This document shows, one piece after another, positions 30,548 through 38,430 of a stretch of 64,000 nucleotides of DNA. Position 1 is the first letter of the stretch. Every line of letters starts with the position of its first letter. The DNA comes from Mixta hanseatica. Lineage in GTDB: Bacteria; Pseudomonadota; Gammaproteobacteria; Enterobacterales; Enterobacteriaceae. The notes below the pieces were generated by a model. It did not search any database and was not told where the DNA came from. It saw only the letters and a program-made list of their open reading frames with translations. A program made the translations under genes and the position numbers. Location: contig NZ_CP082904.1 in the NCBI RefSeq assembly GCF_023517775.1, forward strand, positions 2,418,001-2,482,000, in the 5' to 3' direction.

Positions 30548-30874
30548 ATGTTAGACGCCTACAAAAAATGCATCGAAGCCTGTTATCTGTGTGCGGCCGC
30601 ATGCGATAACTGCGCAGCATCATGCCTGGAAGAAGAACATTTGGAAATGATGCGCGGCTGCATCAGGCTGGACATGCAGTGCGCTAATATTTGTCGCCTT
30701 GCCGCACAGTTCATGGCACTTAATAGCGATTCAGCCAAAGAGCTGTGTCGGCTTTGTGCAGATATCTGTCAAAAGTGCGGTGATGAATGTGCTAAGCATA
30801 AGCACGATCACTGTCAGGAATGTTCAAAAGCCTGTCACTACTGTGCTGAACAGTGCCGACAGATGGCCGCCTGA
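30548..30874 (+). CDS. Four-helix-bundle Cys-rich copper-binding protein
   Basis: 108 residues starting at the ATG after AAGGAGGAAAT. It has about 18 cysteines in a CxxxC pattern along predicted helices (KCIEACYLCAAACDNCAASC, RLCADICQKCGDECAKHKHD, CQECSKACHYCAEQCRQ). This is the four-helix bundle copper-binding family (YhjQ/Csp3-like) that stores Cu(I) in the cytoplasm. An alternative upstream start at 30491 would precede the ribosome site and is less likely. Confidence 0.85.
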   Translation: MLDAYKKCIEACYLCAAACDNCAASCLEEEHLEMMRGCIRLDMQCANICRLAAQFMALNSDSAKELCRLCADICQKCGDECAKHKHDHCQECSKACHYCAEQCRQMAA

Positions 30875-31114
30875 TAATATTTAACCCGCTCAGGCGGGTT
30901 TTCTATTATCCAGATATTAACAGGATGGTGTATTCAGCAGTGATGATCACAGCAACAACTGAACAGAGGCCATATTCAGTAATATTCAGTGCCTCTGGTT
31001 CTTTCTTTTATCATCTAACTAGAAATAGCGCATATGCCACGATGCGAAGATGAAAAGGCCCGCCGAAGCGAGCCTTAATATTTTGCAGATACCTGTCCAT
31101 GTCACCGGACCGGT

Positions 31115-31288
31115 TTAGTTACCTGATGCGGTACTATCTTCATCGCACGGGAATTTTTCGCACAAAGCAGTACTCATTTCTATAACCGCATCCACAAAAG
31201 TCCCTGGTAACTCAATCTCTGGATGTTGACGAAGCACTTCAACCAGTACTGCTCCTACAAGTAAATCCTTTTTCAATGCCAAAGCCAT
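31115..31288 (-). CDS. Hypothetical protein, possibly the remnant of a longer gene
   Basis: 57 residues from the ATG at 31288 (MALALKKDLLVGAVLVEVLR...), ending CDEDSTASGN. The same frame stays open upstream to about 31435 without a stop (reading ...LHLYAKEKLTILSVSHRCAI) but lacks a start there. A longer ancestral gene that lost its 5' end is plausible. No family recognised. Confidence 0.4.
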   Translation of the reverse strand: MALALKKDLLVGAVLVEVLRQHPEIELPGTFVDAVIEMSTALCEKFPCDEDSTASGN

Positions 31289-31667
31289 AACCGTTTCCCG
31301 GTTCGCTGTAAAGGTAATGTGATCTATAGCACAACGGTGTGATACCGACAGGATCGTCAGTTTTTCTTTTGCGTAGAGATGTAAAGTTGTGGGCGCACTT
31401 GATACGCTAAGACTGTTTTTATAAGGAAAACCCAGGCGGCATAACTAATGAAGCCTGTGAAAACGCTCGCCTGACTTCAATTGAACCCCTTATTACGAAA
31501 CGGAAGGATCTCATGGATGTCCGCTTCTTGCTCACAGCGGACCTTGCCCTGCACGCATGTCCGCTCTTACCAATAGCGGACGTGGAAAATGTGCAATTAT
31601 GATCAACAGGCAATTGTCCTGTCTTACACAACGAATCTGCAATGTGAGTAATTTTGAGGATTTCGAC
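31289..31667. other. Intergenic region upstream of glutathione peroxidase
   Basis: About 380 bases. Contains an open extension of the leftward frame (to 31435) and two GTCCGCT/AGCGGAC repeats at about 31518-31588, which could form a hairpin in the leader. No other gene is supported. Confidence 0.35.
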
Positions 31668-32150
31668 ATGACCACTTTTCATCAACTTACTGCCACTAGT
31701 CTGAGTGGCCAGCTCATCCCTATGGCCGACTATGCTGGCAAGCTGGTTCTTGTGGTCAATACTGCCAGCCATTGTGGATTTACGCCACAATACGCAGGCC
31801 TTGAATCGCTCTACAAGAAGTATGCCGCCCAGGGGCTGGTGGTGCTTGGTTTTCCCTGCAACCAGTTCGGTAAGCAGGAACCCGGCGGCGCAGACGAAAT
31901 CTCGCAGACCTGCCACATCAATTATGGTGTGAGCTTTCCGATGTTCGAGAAAGTGGAGGTCAATGGCGCCTTAGCGCACCCGGTGTTTCGTTACCTGAAA
32001 GATGAATTGCCCGGCGTACTGGGCGGGCGGATCAAATGGAACTTTACTAAGTTTCTGATCGGACGCGATGGCAAACCACTCAAGCGTTTTGCACCGATTT
32101 CCACCCCAGAGAAAATGGAAGCCGTAATCCTTGCTGCACTTGAAATCTAA
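31668..32150 (+). CDS. Glutathione peroxidase / thiol peroxidase
   Basis: 160 residues from the ATG at 31668 (MTTFHQLTATSLSGQLIPMA). The active-site Cys is in NTASHCGFTPQY, the Gln/Trp partners in GFPCNQFGKQEPG and WNFTKFLIGRDG. The bacterial Cys form usually uses thioredoxin and detoxifies hydroperoxides. It is shorter than E. coli BtuE (183 residues) and closer to the Gpo type. No signal peptide. Confidence 0.9.
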   Translation: MTTFHQLTATSLSGQLIPMADYAGKLVLVVNTASHCGFTPQYAGLESLYKKYAAQGLVVLGFPCNQFGKQEPGGADEISQTCHINYGVSFPMFEKVEVNGALAHPVFRYLKDELPGVLGGRIKWNFTKFLIGRDGKPLKRFAPISTPEKMEAVILAALEI

Positions 32151-32278
32151 GCACTTTTGTAATTTGAACCATTCATTTTTAGAGCGTTTCCGACAAAATG
32201 ATGATATCCGATTGAAGTTAATGTCCGCTTTGTGCCGGAAGCGGACGTTAATGTTTTACCGGCTTTAACTATCCGGCA
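32151..32278. other. Spacer between gpx and the accessory scrap region
   Basis: Contains another GTCCGCT...AGCGGAC palindrome (about 32222-32248), like the two upstream of the peroxidase gene. These flank the gene and may be processing or termination hairpins. Confidence 0.35.
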
Positions 32279-32477
32279 TCAAGAGTCTTTCAATGCACTG
32301 AGTTCAGTAGGGTAGGACAAATCTCTGCAGAGTATGTCGATGATTAAATCGTGGGGAAAGATAGTTTCGTTAGTATCTTTAAGCTCTTTTAATGTCCACC
32401 AGTAATGATTTTTAATAACTCGCTTTTCATTTTCACTCCATCCGGAATAGTCGATATCGGAATCGCCACAGATAATC
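32279..32477 (-). pseudogene. Gene fragment cut by an IS3-family element
   Basis: A leftward frame without a start enters from the IS edge: it reads DSDIDYSGWSENEKRVIKNH and ends SYPTELSALKDS followed by TGA. The aromatic/charged composition (HYWWTLKELKDTNETIF) is that of a folded protein. It looks like the C-terminal part of a small, possibly immunity-type, protein whose 5' part was lost at the IS boundary (about 32478). Confidence 0.45.
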
Positions 32478-33350
32478 TAGACACTTCCGAGCCGTTGATA
32501 ATATTGCTTTTCGTATTCAGTCGGTGGCATTTGATTGCTCGAACCATGCCGACGTTTACTGTTATAAAACATTTCGATGTAATCAAAAATATCGCTTCGG
32601 GCTTCTTCTCTCGTTCCGTAGATCTTTTTCTTTATCCGTTCACGCTTCAGCAACTGGAAAAAGCTTTCTGCAACAGCGTTGTCATGACAGTTACCGCGAC
32701 GGCTCATGCAGCCCTCCAGCCCGTGTGATTTAAGGAACGACTGTCACTCATAGCTTGTGTACTGACTACCTTGATCAGAATGAACCAGCACCTGTTTCCG
32801 GGGATTACGTCACCACACGGCCATCAGTAGCGCATTCAGGACAATATCTTTTGTCATTCGGGATTGCATTGACCAGCCGATAATTTTGCGCGAGAACAGA
32901 TCAACAACCACGGCAAGATACAGCCAGCCTTCATGAGTTCGTATATAAGTTATGTCTGTTACCCAGCGTTCATCTGGTGCTTTCGGATTGAACTGTCGCT
33001 GGAGCCTGTTGGGCGACACGACACTGGCCTCGCCTTTACGCGCCCGTGGGCTTCGGTAACCGACCTGAGCCTTTATCCCGACTCGTTTCATTAACCGCCA
33101 GACTTTGTTTACGCCGCACTGTTGTCCGGTATCCCGCAGATCGAGATGGAGCTTGCGATAACCATAAACGCAGCCCGACTCCAGCCAGAACTGCCTGATC
33201 TGCCCCGTCAGCTTCAGGTCAGCATGATACCGTCGTGAATGCGGCTGCCGGAGCCAGGCGTAAAACCCACTCGGATGCACATCCAGTACCCGACAGAGCA
33301 GGCGGACAGGCCAGCCACGATTGTTGTCACGGATGAAGGCGTACCTCAGT
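32477..33350 (-). pseudogene. IS3-family transposase orfB with two nonsense codons
   Basis: One reading frame covers the whole DDE transposase: RDNNRGWPVRLLCRVLDV, the first Asp in DERWVTDITYIRT, the second in VLVHSDQGSQYTS and the Glu in AVAESFFQLLKRERIK. Two TGA codons interrupt it, after ALLMAVW and after YTSYE (expected YEW). No frameshift is needed. The transposase is therefore inactive unless suppressed. Confidence 0.85.
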
Positions 33351-33667
33351 CGGACAGCTTTGCGAAGTACGCCGCGGCTTTTTTTAATATGTCCCGTTCG
33401 TCCGTAACCCGCTTCAGCTCTTTCTGGAGCCGTCGGATCTCAGCCTGAGCATCTGACTGGACTTTATTGGTGGAGGAATCCGGGCCATAAGTTTTTATCC
33501 AGGCATAAAGACTGTGGGTGGTGATACCGAGACGTGTTGCCACGCTGGAAACAGTATGACCGCGATCAACAACTTGTTTTACCGCTTCAATTTTAAACTC
33601 TTCGGAATAACGCTTACCGCTCATGGGCACCTCTCTTTAAGCCATCTTAAGACTCTGAGGTGTCTGT
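32478..33667 (-). mobile_element. Decayed IS3-family insertion sequence
   Basis: About 1.19 kb with imperfect terminal repeats (left TAGACACTTCCGAGCC, right end on the minus strand CAGACACCTCAGAGTC). It has an intact orfA and an orfB with two in-frame stops. A clear target duplication was not found, so the borders are approximate. Confidence 0.8.
33346..33624 (-). CDS. IS3-family orfA protein
   Basis: 92 residues from MSGKRYSEEFKIEAVKQVVD, with a helix-turn-helix (SSVATRLGITTHSLYAWIK) and a leucine-zipper-like helix (IRRLQKELKRVTDERDILKK). It normally makes the frameshift fusion with orfB. The frame itself is intact. Confidence 0.9.
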   Translation of the reverse strand: MSGKRYSEEFKIEAVKQVVDRGHTVSSVATRLGITTHSLYAWIKTYGPDSSTNKVQSDAQAEIRRLQKELKRVTDERDILKKAAAYFAKLSD

Positions 33668-34039
33668 TAAACCCGTGGCGATTCAGGGATAGTTCGTCCT
33701 ACAAACGTAGCCAGTCTGTAAGTCATTACCCTTTTAACTTCAAATGGATTGGCAGGATTCTGAATCCAGGTGGGTAACTGAAACGGCAGCATGTACCCTT
33801 TCAGAAGCTTACGAGAATACTTTGACGCGTAACTCGTTCCCGGCGTGGCTTTGTTAAATTTCCCTTTAACCTGAATAGTGTTTTGCCCGCTGTAAATCGC
33901 TGCCACAGCGATTACATCCTTTGCACCAGTAAAATGCTCGGCAGTGACATCAACCATGATCCAGAAAAAAGCTCCCCGGCTATGAGGTTCGTCAGGCCAC
34001 CATAAAATAAGTTCCGTTAAGCTGCTCTGTGGTATCCAT
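33667..34039 (-). pseudogene. Truncated T6SS-associated membrane protein gene
   Basis: Begins at the ATG near 34039 (MDTTEQLNGTYFMVA, then stop), the same N terminus as the intact gene at 36246-36680. After a small rearrangement the related frame continues at 33957 (MVDVTAEHFTGAKDVIAVAA...PGTSYASKYSRKLL...LATFVGRTIP). It is then cut by the IS3 element where the family would continue with its C-terminal membrane helix. The family is found near type VI secretion effector genes; its function is not established. Confidence 0.55.
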
Positions 34040-34249
34040 AACGCTCATCCTTTTAGCTGCGTATTTTTTGATAGTACCGCTGTAATTTAGAGCAGTCCAA
34101 ACGCACAGAGCCAACGGATATTGTTTGCCGTCTTTCCGGCTGTCCGCATAAGCCACCGGCAGGATTAGGCTTGGGGCCGACCAGCGCTTATGCTGCGGGT
34201 GTTATTCGCCCCACCGCCCGCCGAGGTAGTCGTATCAAGAAATTAGGGG

Positions 34250-34680
34250 TTATCTCAGACACTGCTGCCTGATGTAGTCCTGCAATCCTGCTATCTGCCC
34301 TGTTGCTGTTTCGATCCGCTCTCTGAGATTGAAATAATTTCGTTCAGCGGCGTCAGTAAGTCGGGTGCCGGCTGCATCATCCACACTGGCGGTGCTGGTA
34401 GGCTTATTTGCTGACGCGGCGGGACAACACGCGTTGAGCTGCAGCTGCTTACGGCCAGCGGCAACAGCACGCTGTAAAGCAGCAATCTGATTTTGTGCAT
34501 CGGCTAAATCCTGCGTGTATTTTGCATCGAGGGCGGCCAGTGATCGCTGACGTTCATTCATTGTTGCGATTGTTTCGCCCTGGCTGGCAGCCAGTTGCTG
34601 GTAACGATGCGCGGTATCCCGCCAGCTTTCCGCTTTACTGTGATAGTGATCGGCTGCGCAACCAAGTGCGGCACCGGCGA
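34250..34680 (-). pseudogene. Phage i-spanin Rz-like fragment
   Basis: The C-terminal 140 residues or so resemble the Rz/LysB lysis protein of P2/lambda-type phages (HRYQQLAASQGETIATMNER, AALDAKYTQDLADAQNQIAA, AAERNYFNLRERIETATGQI, ending DYIRQQC). The family's N-terminal membrane anchor is missing; upstream of about 34680 the frame runs into unrelated antisense sequence. It is part of a prophage scrap. Confidence 0.75.
34291..34500 (-). CDS. Phage o-spanin lipoprotein Rz1-like, nested in Rz
   Basis: 69 residues in a different frame inside the Rz gene, as in lambda and P2-type phages. The signal peptide MHKIRLLLYSVLLPLAVSSC ends in a lipobox with its Cys at residue 20, followed by a Pro-rich mature part (RVVPPRQQISLPAPPVW). 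Rz1 is the outer-membrane partner that fuses membranes with Rz during lysis. Confidence 0.75.
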   Translation of the reverse strand: MHKIRLLLYSVLLPLAVSSCSSTRVVPPRQQISLPAPPVWMMQPAPDLLTPLNEIISISESGSKQQQGR

Positions 34681-34800
34681 GGCGTATCTGCTCGGCCTGG
34701 CCGTGACCGACGACCCGGCGAGCCTCGGCACTGAAATTCTGAGCTTCAGCGCCACCGCCAAAGCGAATCCGCTGGCCGTGCGCAAGCTGCACCGGCAACC
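34664..34800 (+). pseudogene. P2-like capsid scaffold (gpO) fragment
   Basis: A short plus-strand frame reads GTGEAYLLGLAVTDDPASLG then TEILSFSATAKANPLAVRKL, which resembles the N-terminal part of P2 gpO (YLLGFAVTDEPASLGTDYLEF type). Both ends are lost. It abuts the Rz fragment in opposite orientation, so the two were joined by recombination. Confidence 0.65.
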
Positions 34801-35052
34801 GTGTTTGATAAATGGAACGGCGAAAAATGGGTAACGGACAGCGATGCACAACGGACCGCAGCGGTGAGCACAGCAGAGACCGCGTGTATCACCGAGGCAA
34901 ATAGCGCGACGCAGGCGTGGCAGACGCAGCTGAGGATCGACATTATCAGCGATGCGGAAAAAGCTTCGCTGACTGTGTGGATGAAGTACGTGCAGAACGT
35001 GTAGGCTGTGGATACCGCCGCGACGGATATTGCCTGGACGAAAAAGCCTTAA
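34795..35052 (+). pseudogene. Tail-fibre assembly protein (Tfa-like) fragment
   Basis: The frame begins TVFDKWNGEKWVTDSDAQRT and ends with AVDTAATDIAWTKKP, the typical Tfa/gpG C-terminal pattern. A TAG at 35002-35004 interrupts it after MKYVQNV. The N-terminal half is missing and it is fused directly to the gpO fragment. Confidence 0.7.
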
Positions 35053-35109
35053 TAAAAAATCTCCGTTACGACGGGGATCCATAGATGAAAACTTTAAATG
35101 TTTGCATGC

Positions 35110-35550
35110 CTAATTTTGCCATGCAATCATCTCATCTAATCGCTTAAGAATGTCTGAGAAAAAGCTTTCATCAAGGCTGAAGTCGCCTTTGACCTGTACA
35201 CTGTCGGCATGAGATTCAGGTCGAAGGTCAAATTCGATAACTATACCGTCGGCACCGGCAACCTTTCTGATAACCATATTCAGCTGATGACATTCGCTGC
35301 GAAATTCAAAAGGCTTTATCTCACGCTGGGCGATAAGCGCATCATGATGAGCAGAAAACTGTTCGCGTAATATTTGTAGCTCGCCCACGGTAAATTCAGT
35401 CTGGAATTGTGCTTTCAGGCCGGGAACAGAGAATTCAACAAAGGATTTAATCCAGTCCCAGCGGGGATATTCCGGGTCAATCTCGTTATCGACAACCCTT
35501 TCAAAAGGAGAGATAGCAAACGTGAATTCTTCGTTTTTAATATCAAACAT
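35110..35550 (-). CDS. WapI-like immunity protein
   Basis: 146 residues (MFDIKNEEFTFAISPFERVV...), acidic and without a signal or membrane segment. The pattern with EIDPEYPRWDWIKSFVEFSV and a C-terminal acidic beta/alpha region resembles WapI-type immunity proteins that neutralise secreted polymorphic toxins. It lies 22 bases after a toxin C-terminal remnant on the same strand, the usual toxin-immunity order. Family call from memory. Confidence 0.6.
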   Translation of the reverse strand: MFDIKNEEFTFAISPFERVVDNEIDPEYPRWDWIKSFVEFSVPGLKAQFQTEFTVGELQILREQFSAHHDALIAQREIKPFEFRSECHQLNMVIRKVAGADGIVIEFDLRPESHADSVQVKGDFSLDESFFSDILKRLDEMIAWQN

Positions 35551-35571
35551 TGGTGCGTTCCTGTCAGCGGC

Positions 35572-35880
35572 CTAAAAATACATAAAGTGGGTAATCGTCC
35601 AGTCAGATTCCCTTACCACAACTTCCAGAGTGTATTTTTTATACCCGGCAATGGCTTTTTTACGGTACAGCTTGTACATCTCATTCTCGTATCTTTATAG
35701 CCCTTTAACTTTGCGAGGATCTGCCGTGCGCTTACCGTAACGAATAGCTTTTTCCTGAATATGCGAAGGAACATAGCGACCGGGCTCATACATATGTTTG
35801 GTAGCCGTTTCGGTCATTTTCAGGCTACGAGGGGATAAGCTACGGCGATAGCCCCTGATATCAACTGGCCTGCAGCACCA
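35572..35880 (-). pseudogene. C-terminal polymorphic-toxin remnant
   Basis: A leftward frame with no start reads RPVDIRGYRRSLSPRSLKMT, then EPGRYVPSHIQEKAIRYGKR up to KVKGL, meets a TAA, and continues in the same frame as MYKLYRKKAIAGYKKYTLEV to WTITHFMYF and TAG. The ending KKYTLEVVV(R/N)ESxxTITHFMY is typical of toxin domains at the tips of Rhs, CdiA or T6SS cargo proteins. The body of the toxin gene is missing and one nonsense codon disables the rest. Confidence 0.6.
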
Positions 35881-35913
35881 ACCGTGTGAGTTTGTTAATT
35901 CCTTTTTAAATGG

Positions 35914-36234
35914 TCATTTACGGTTATAAAGCCAGCGCCCTGCCTCAGCAGAAGTTATCAACATACTGACCGTCAGTGGCTCCGGCTGGTGATGGTCAGT
36001 TTTTAAATAAGCCGGCAATATTGCATTAGGAAGAAAGCGGATCCCGGCATTAGGAAAATAGCGACGGAAATTAAAGCCCGTCATATCAACCTGACACTGT
36101 TCTACGTAATCCTCAATAAAATCGAGTGCATCTTCCGGTAACACCGTTTTTTTACCTGTGCTTAACGATGCCTCATCAGGCATATCCCAGAAATGCTTTT
36201 TTAGAAGCGCCCGCACGCGTTCTGCTTTATCCAT
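35914..36234 (-). CDS. DUF1493-family protein
   Basis: 106 residues (MDKAERVRALLKKHFWDMPD...) with the DUF1493 pattern: DALDFIEDYVEQCQVDMTGFNFRRYF and a C-terminal SAEAGRWLYNRK. These small proteins commonly follow the membrane protein encoded at 36246-36680 in T6SS-associated loci and may be immunity or regulatory partners; the role is unproven. The gene starts 11 bases after its neighbour's stop, so they are probably co-transcribed. Confidence 0.7.
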   Translation of the reverse strand: MDKAERVRALLKKHFWDMPDEASLSTGKKTVLPEDALDFIEDYVEQCQVDMTGFNFRRYFPNAGIRFLPNAILPAYLKTDHHQPEPLTVSMLITSAEAGRWLYNRK

Positions 36235-36245
36235 TTTAAATTTTC

Positions 36246-36680
36246 CTATCCTACGATCAGCCTGTAACGGTGTATAACATTCCGGGTTATCATTGCCAAA
36301 TCATACGCGGTCAGAACCGCTCCTATCCAGGGCAACCAGCGGCCAATATAAGCGCCAACACTTGTGGTGTAGGCCCACTCTCCCCGCAACATTTTTGCCC
36401 AGGTAATAGTCCTTCTTCCTTTTTTAAATCGCTGTCGAATCAGGGTCCTGCTTACCAGTGACAACGGGCTTGTCCCTTTTGTCGCCATGCCAACACCCAG
36501 TTTACCGCTTACAGGAATAACAGGGAGGCTGACCAGCATAGAGGCAACAGCCAGTATATCGATCGCATCATTAAACTGTTTTCGGAACTCATCCAGGATA
36601 AGCCAGTAAAGAAGCTCCTCTTTATCAACATTCATCCCGTCAAAAAAATATTTCCCGTTAAGTTGCTCTGTCGTATCCAT
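36246..36680 (-). CDS. T6SS-associated membrane protein, unknown function
   Basis: 144 residues starting MDTTEQLNGKYFFDGMNVDK. Hydrophobic stretches near residues 40-58 and 113-135 (WLPWIGAVLTAYDLAMITRN) suggest two membrane segments around a basic middle (RQRFKKGRRTITWAKML). A decayed relative sits at 33667-34039. It is paired with the DUF1493 gene. Similar genes occur in orphan T6SS effector clusters of enterobacteria; function unknown. Confidence 0.55.
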   Translation of the reverse strand: MDTTEQLNGKYFFDGMNVDKEELLYWLILDEFRKQFNDAIDILAVASMLVSLPVIPVSGKLGVGMATKGTSPLSLVSRTLIRQRFKKGRRTITWAKMLRGEWAYTTSVGAYIGRWLPWIGAVLTAYDLAMITRNVIHRYRLIVG

Positions 36681-36839
36681 AACTCATCCCTGTTTTTGCA
36701 AAGAAATTCATCCTAACGCTGCGATATTTTGCTGTCCAGATTTAGCCTGGCGATTCAGTTCCGCGAGTCGATAACGCGGGAATGTAATACTCCGCGCTCA
36801 ACGGAGACGCCTGGATAGGACTGATTACAGGAGTAACAG

Positions 36840-37258
36840 AATTGCAGCTCTGCATGATGGGCTACGGGCAACTTTCCCCGGATGGGAAAGATTAAAACTG
36901 AATTGCTATGGTGTTGGTTATCTTTAACAGAATCCGCGCTGAAGCCATTGATATCGCACATCTCTATAAAAACCATCATTCTGAATGGTTCGGTCTCTAC
37001 AGCACGCAGACTATGAGTGACCATGTCTTTGTCAACGGCATACGTCGCGGTAGTTTCAGGCTTCACCCCCTAAACACTGACGGCTCAGGAGTCTTATGGG
37101 GTTGCATAACCTTTTACAGAGCTTCAGAGTTTCAGGTGCTGAAAAGGTCTGTGCTGAACCAGAAGAAAATTCGCGTGCCGGGCGGAAACGGGTTGATGGC
37201 CTATGGCCGGATAGATGTACGCGGCGTTCCTGATTTCTCAAAATGTGAAGCACGATGA
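36840..37258 (+). pseudogene. Tlde1-like (DUF2778) L,D-transpeptidase effector, decayed at its N terminus
   Basis: The 3' part (from about 36908) reads HLYKNHHSEWFGLYSTQTMS, then NGIRRGSFRLHP, GVLWGCITFYRASEFQ and GGNGLMAYGRIDV. The His and Cys of the DUF2778 active site (FRLHP and GCITF) are present. The N-terminal half is shortened and shifted: family-like pieces QLSPDGKD and NCYGVGYL lie in different frames near 36860-36930. Tlde1 enzymes attack target-cell peptidoglycan. The ATG at 36908 could still give 116 residues of the catalytic part. Confidence 0.6.
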
Positions 37259-37467
37259 AAATTTTAATGTTCTTTATCTTGTTAATTGCGGGTATCGTTT
37301 TGATTCTGGATAGCTGGCTTAACGGTTTCGTTGGTCATTACATGCCCATACATGGCGATGGCGAAGAAGCCATGGACGATTTTGCATTTACTGTTCTCTG
37401 TACAAAGGCAGTTCTGTCAGCAGCTATTGCTTTGGCCCTGATGTGCATTTACCGCAAAGTTCGTTAA
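37255..37467 (+). CDS. Tldi1-like immunity membrane protein
   Basis: 70 residues; the ATG overlaps the stop of the Tlde1-like gene (ATGA), which implies coupling. There are two membrane helices (LMFFILLIAGIVLILDSWL and a C-terminal AVLSAAIALALMCIYR) around a loop with HYMPIHGDGEEAMDDFAF. Small membrane proteins next to DUF2778 effectors act as periplasmic immunity factors. The gene is intact although its effector is damaged. Confidence 0.6.
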   Translation: MKILMFFILLIAGIVLILDSWLNGFVGHYMPIHGDGEEAMDDFAFTVLCTKAVLSAAIALALMCIYRKVR

Positions 37468-37504
37468 TAACGATTAGCATTAATTGGCCAGAAGATAAAC
37501 GGAC

Positions 37505-37731
37505 CCCGTTTTACACGATGCCCTGACCAGCGCTTTTGCAGAAGCGCGAGATTTGAGTGGTCTTCAGTTCGGGCCGCATCCGCCCTCTTTTCATGAAATA
37601 AGAAGCTTTCTGGCCGGCTGTACGAGGCAGAGAATGGGGAGGAATTTGCACAGCGATGACTCGCTCATAAGAATATCTCTATGACAAAGAAATATCTGGA
37701 TTCACGTGGTCAGGAATATGTGATGATTTAA
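37505..37731 (+). pseudogene. Lambdoid-type phage integrase C-terminal remnant
   Basis: Frames read LTSAFAEARDLSGLQFGPHP and PPSFHEIRS, then after a frameshift SGRLYEAENGEEFAQ and, after another, LLAHKNISMTKKYLDSRGQE to YVMI and a TAA. The HxxR box, the LAHK and the active-site Tyr region of lambda/HK022-type tyrosine integrases are recognisable. At least two frameshifts make it inactive. It ends about 65 bases from the SdsR terminator. Confidence 0.75.
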
Positions 37732-37796
37732 AGCGGATACGAGTTTTCGGACATCTTCGGAAAATTCGCGAAAAATAAATTACATAACAACAAGTT

Positions 37797-37898
37797 AAAA
37801 AAAGACCGAATACGATTCCTATATTCGGTCCAGGGAAATGGCTCTTGTAAGAGCCGTGCGCTAAAAGTTGGCATTAATGCAGGCGATGTCGCCTTGCC
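37797..37898 (-). ncRNA. sdsR: Small RNA SdsR (RyeB)
   Basis: On the minus strand it begins GGCAAGGCGACATCGCCTGC, followed by TTAATGCCAACTTTTAGCGC, CCATTTCCCTGGACCGAATA and a terminator stem (GACCGAATA...TATTCGGTC) with a T tract. This matches E. coli SdsR, a sigma-S-dependent Hfq/ProQ-binding sRNA. The position next to yebY is conserved. In E. coli RyeA is transcribed from the opposite strand. Confidence 0.92.
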
Positions 37899-38063
37899 TT
37901 ATAAAGCGTAGAACAGCCGTGAGGAATGTCCAGCCGGATGCAAATGGGCTGCAAGGAAGAGTTTAAGTCTGTGAGATCAACGGCAAAAAGGAATTAAGGC
38001 GCTATCGTTTAGCGCCAAAGTTAGCTACAGCGTATCAGCGCGGCAAAGCCGCGCCAGGCAGGA

Positions 38064-38405
38064 TTAATTACACAATTTCTCGGCACGATCGATAATCGGC
38101 TGCAGGCTGGCTTTTTGCCCTGGATGCTGCGGATCATCTGCCTGAATGACTGAAATCGGCTGCGCGGTAGCTTTACCTGACTTCACATTGTGCGCCGCTT
38201 CATCGTTCAGCGGATACTGCATCAACGTGCTGGGATTGATGGCAAATAGCGCATGCTCTTTCGTACAGGTGAGCATCACCTCTTCACGGGTGAAGGGCCA
38301 CTTATCTTTGCCGATTTCAAAACGGCTGACGGTGATAATTTCCGATGCCGCCAGCGCGCTGGTGCAGCATCCCATCGCCAGTAATAGTCCGATGATTTTT
38401 TTCAT
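38064..38405 (-). CDS. yebY: Periplasmic protein YebY (DUF2511)
   Basis: 113 residues with a signal peptide ([20 protein letters not shown]). The mature domain contains [20 protein letters not shown], and its cysteines may form a disulfide. It lies 28 bases after copD in a copC-copD-yebY operon. E. coli YebY is part of a copper-responsive yobA-yebZ-yebY unit. Confidence 0.92.
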   Translation of the reverse strand: MKKIIGLLLAMGCCTSALAASEIITVSRFEIGKDKWPFTREEVMLTCTKEHALFAINPSTLMQYPLNDEAAHNVKSGKATAQPISVIQADDPQHPGQKASLQPIIDRAEKLCN

Positions 38406-38430
38406 GAGGTTACCTTATTGTCTTACTTAA

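Noticed and set aside
31419..31916. 165-residue minus-strand frame
   Set aside because: It is antisense to the glutathione peroxidase gene, whose active-site motifs are clear.
34250..34849. Full 199-residue frame as one protein
   Set aside because: Only the part below about 34680 resembles Rz; the rest is antisense to a gpO fragment.
36755..37066. 103-residue minus-strand frame opposite the Tlde1-like gene
   Set aside because: The plus strand carries the DUF2778 motifs with His and Cys; the minus frame has no recognisable features.
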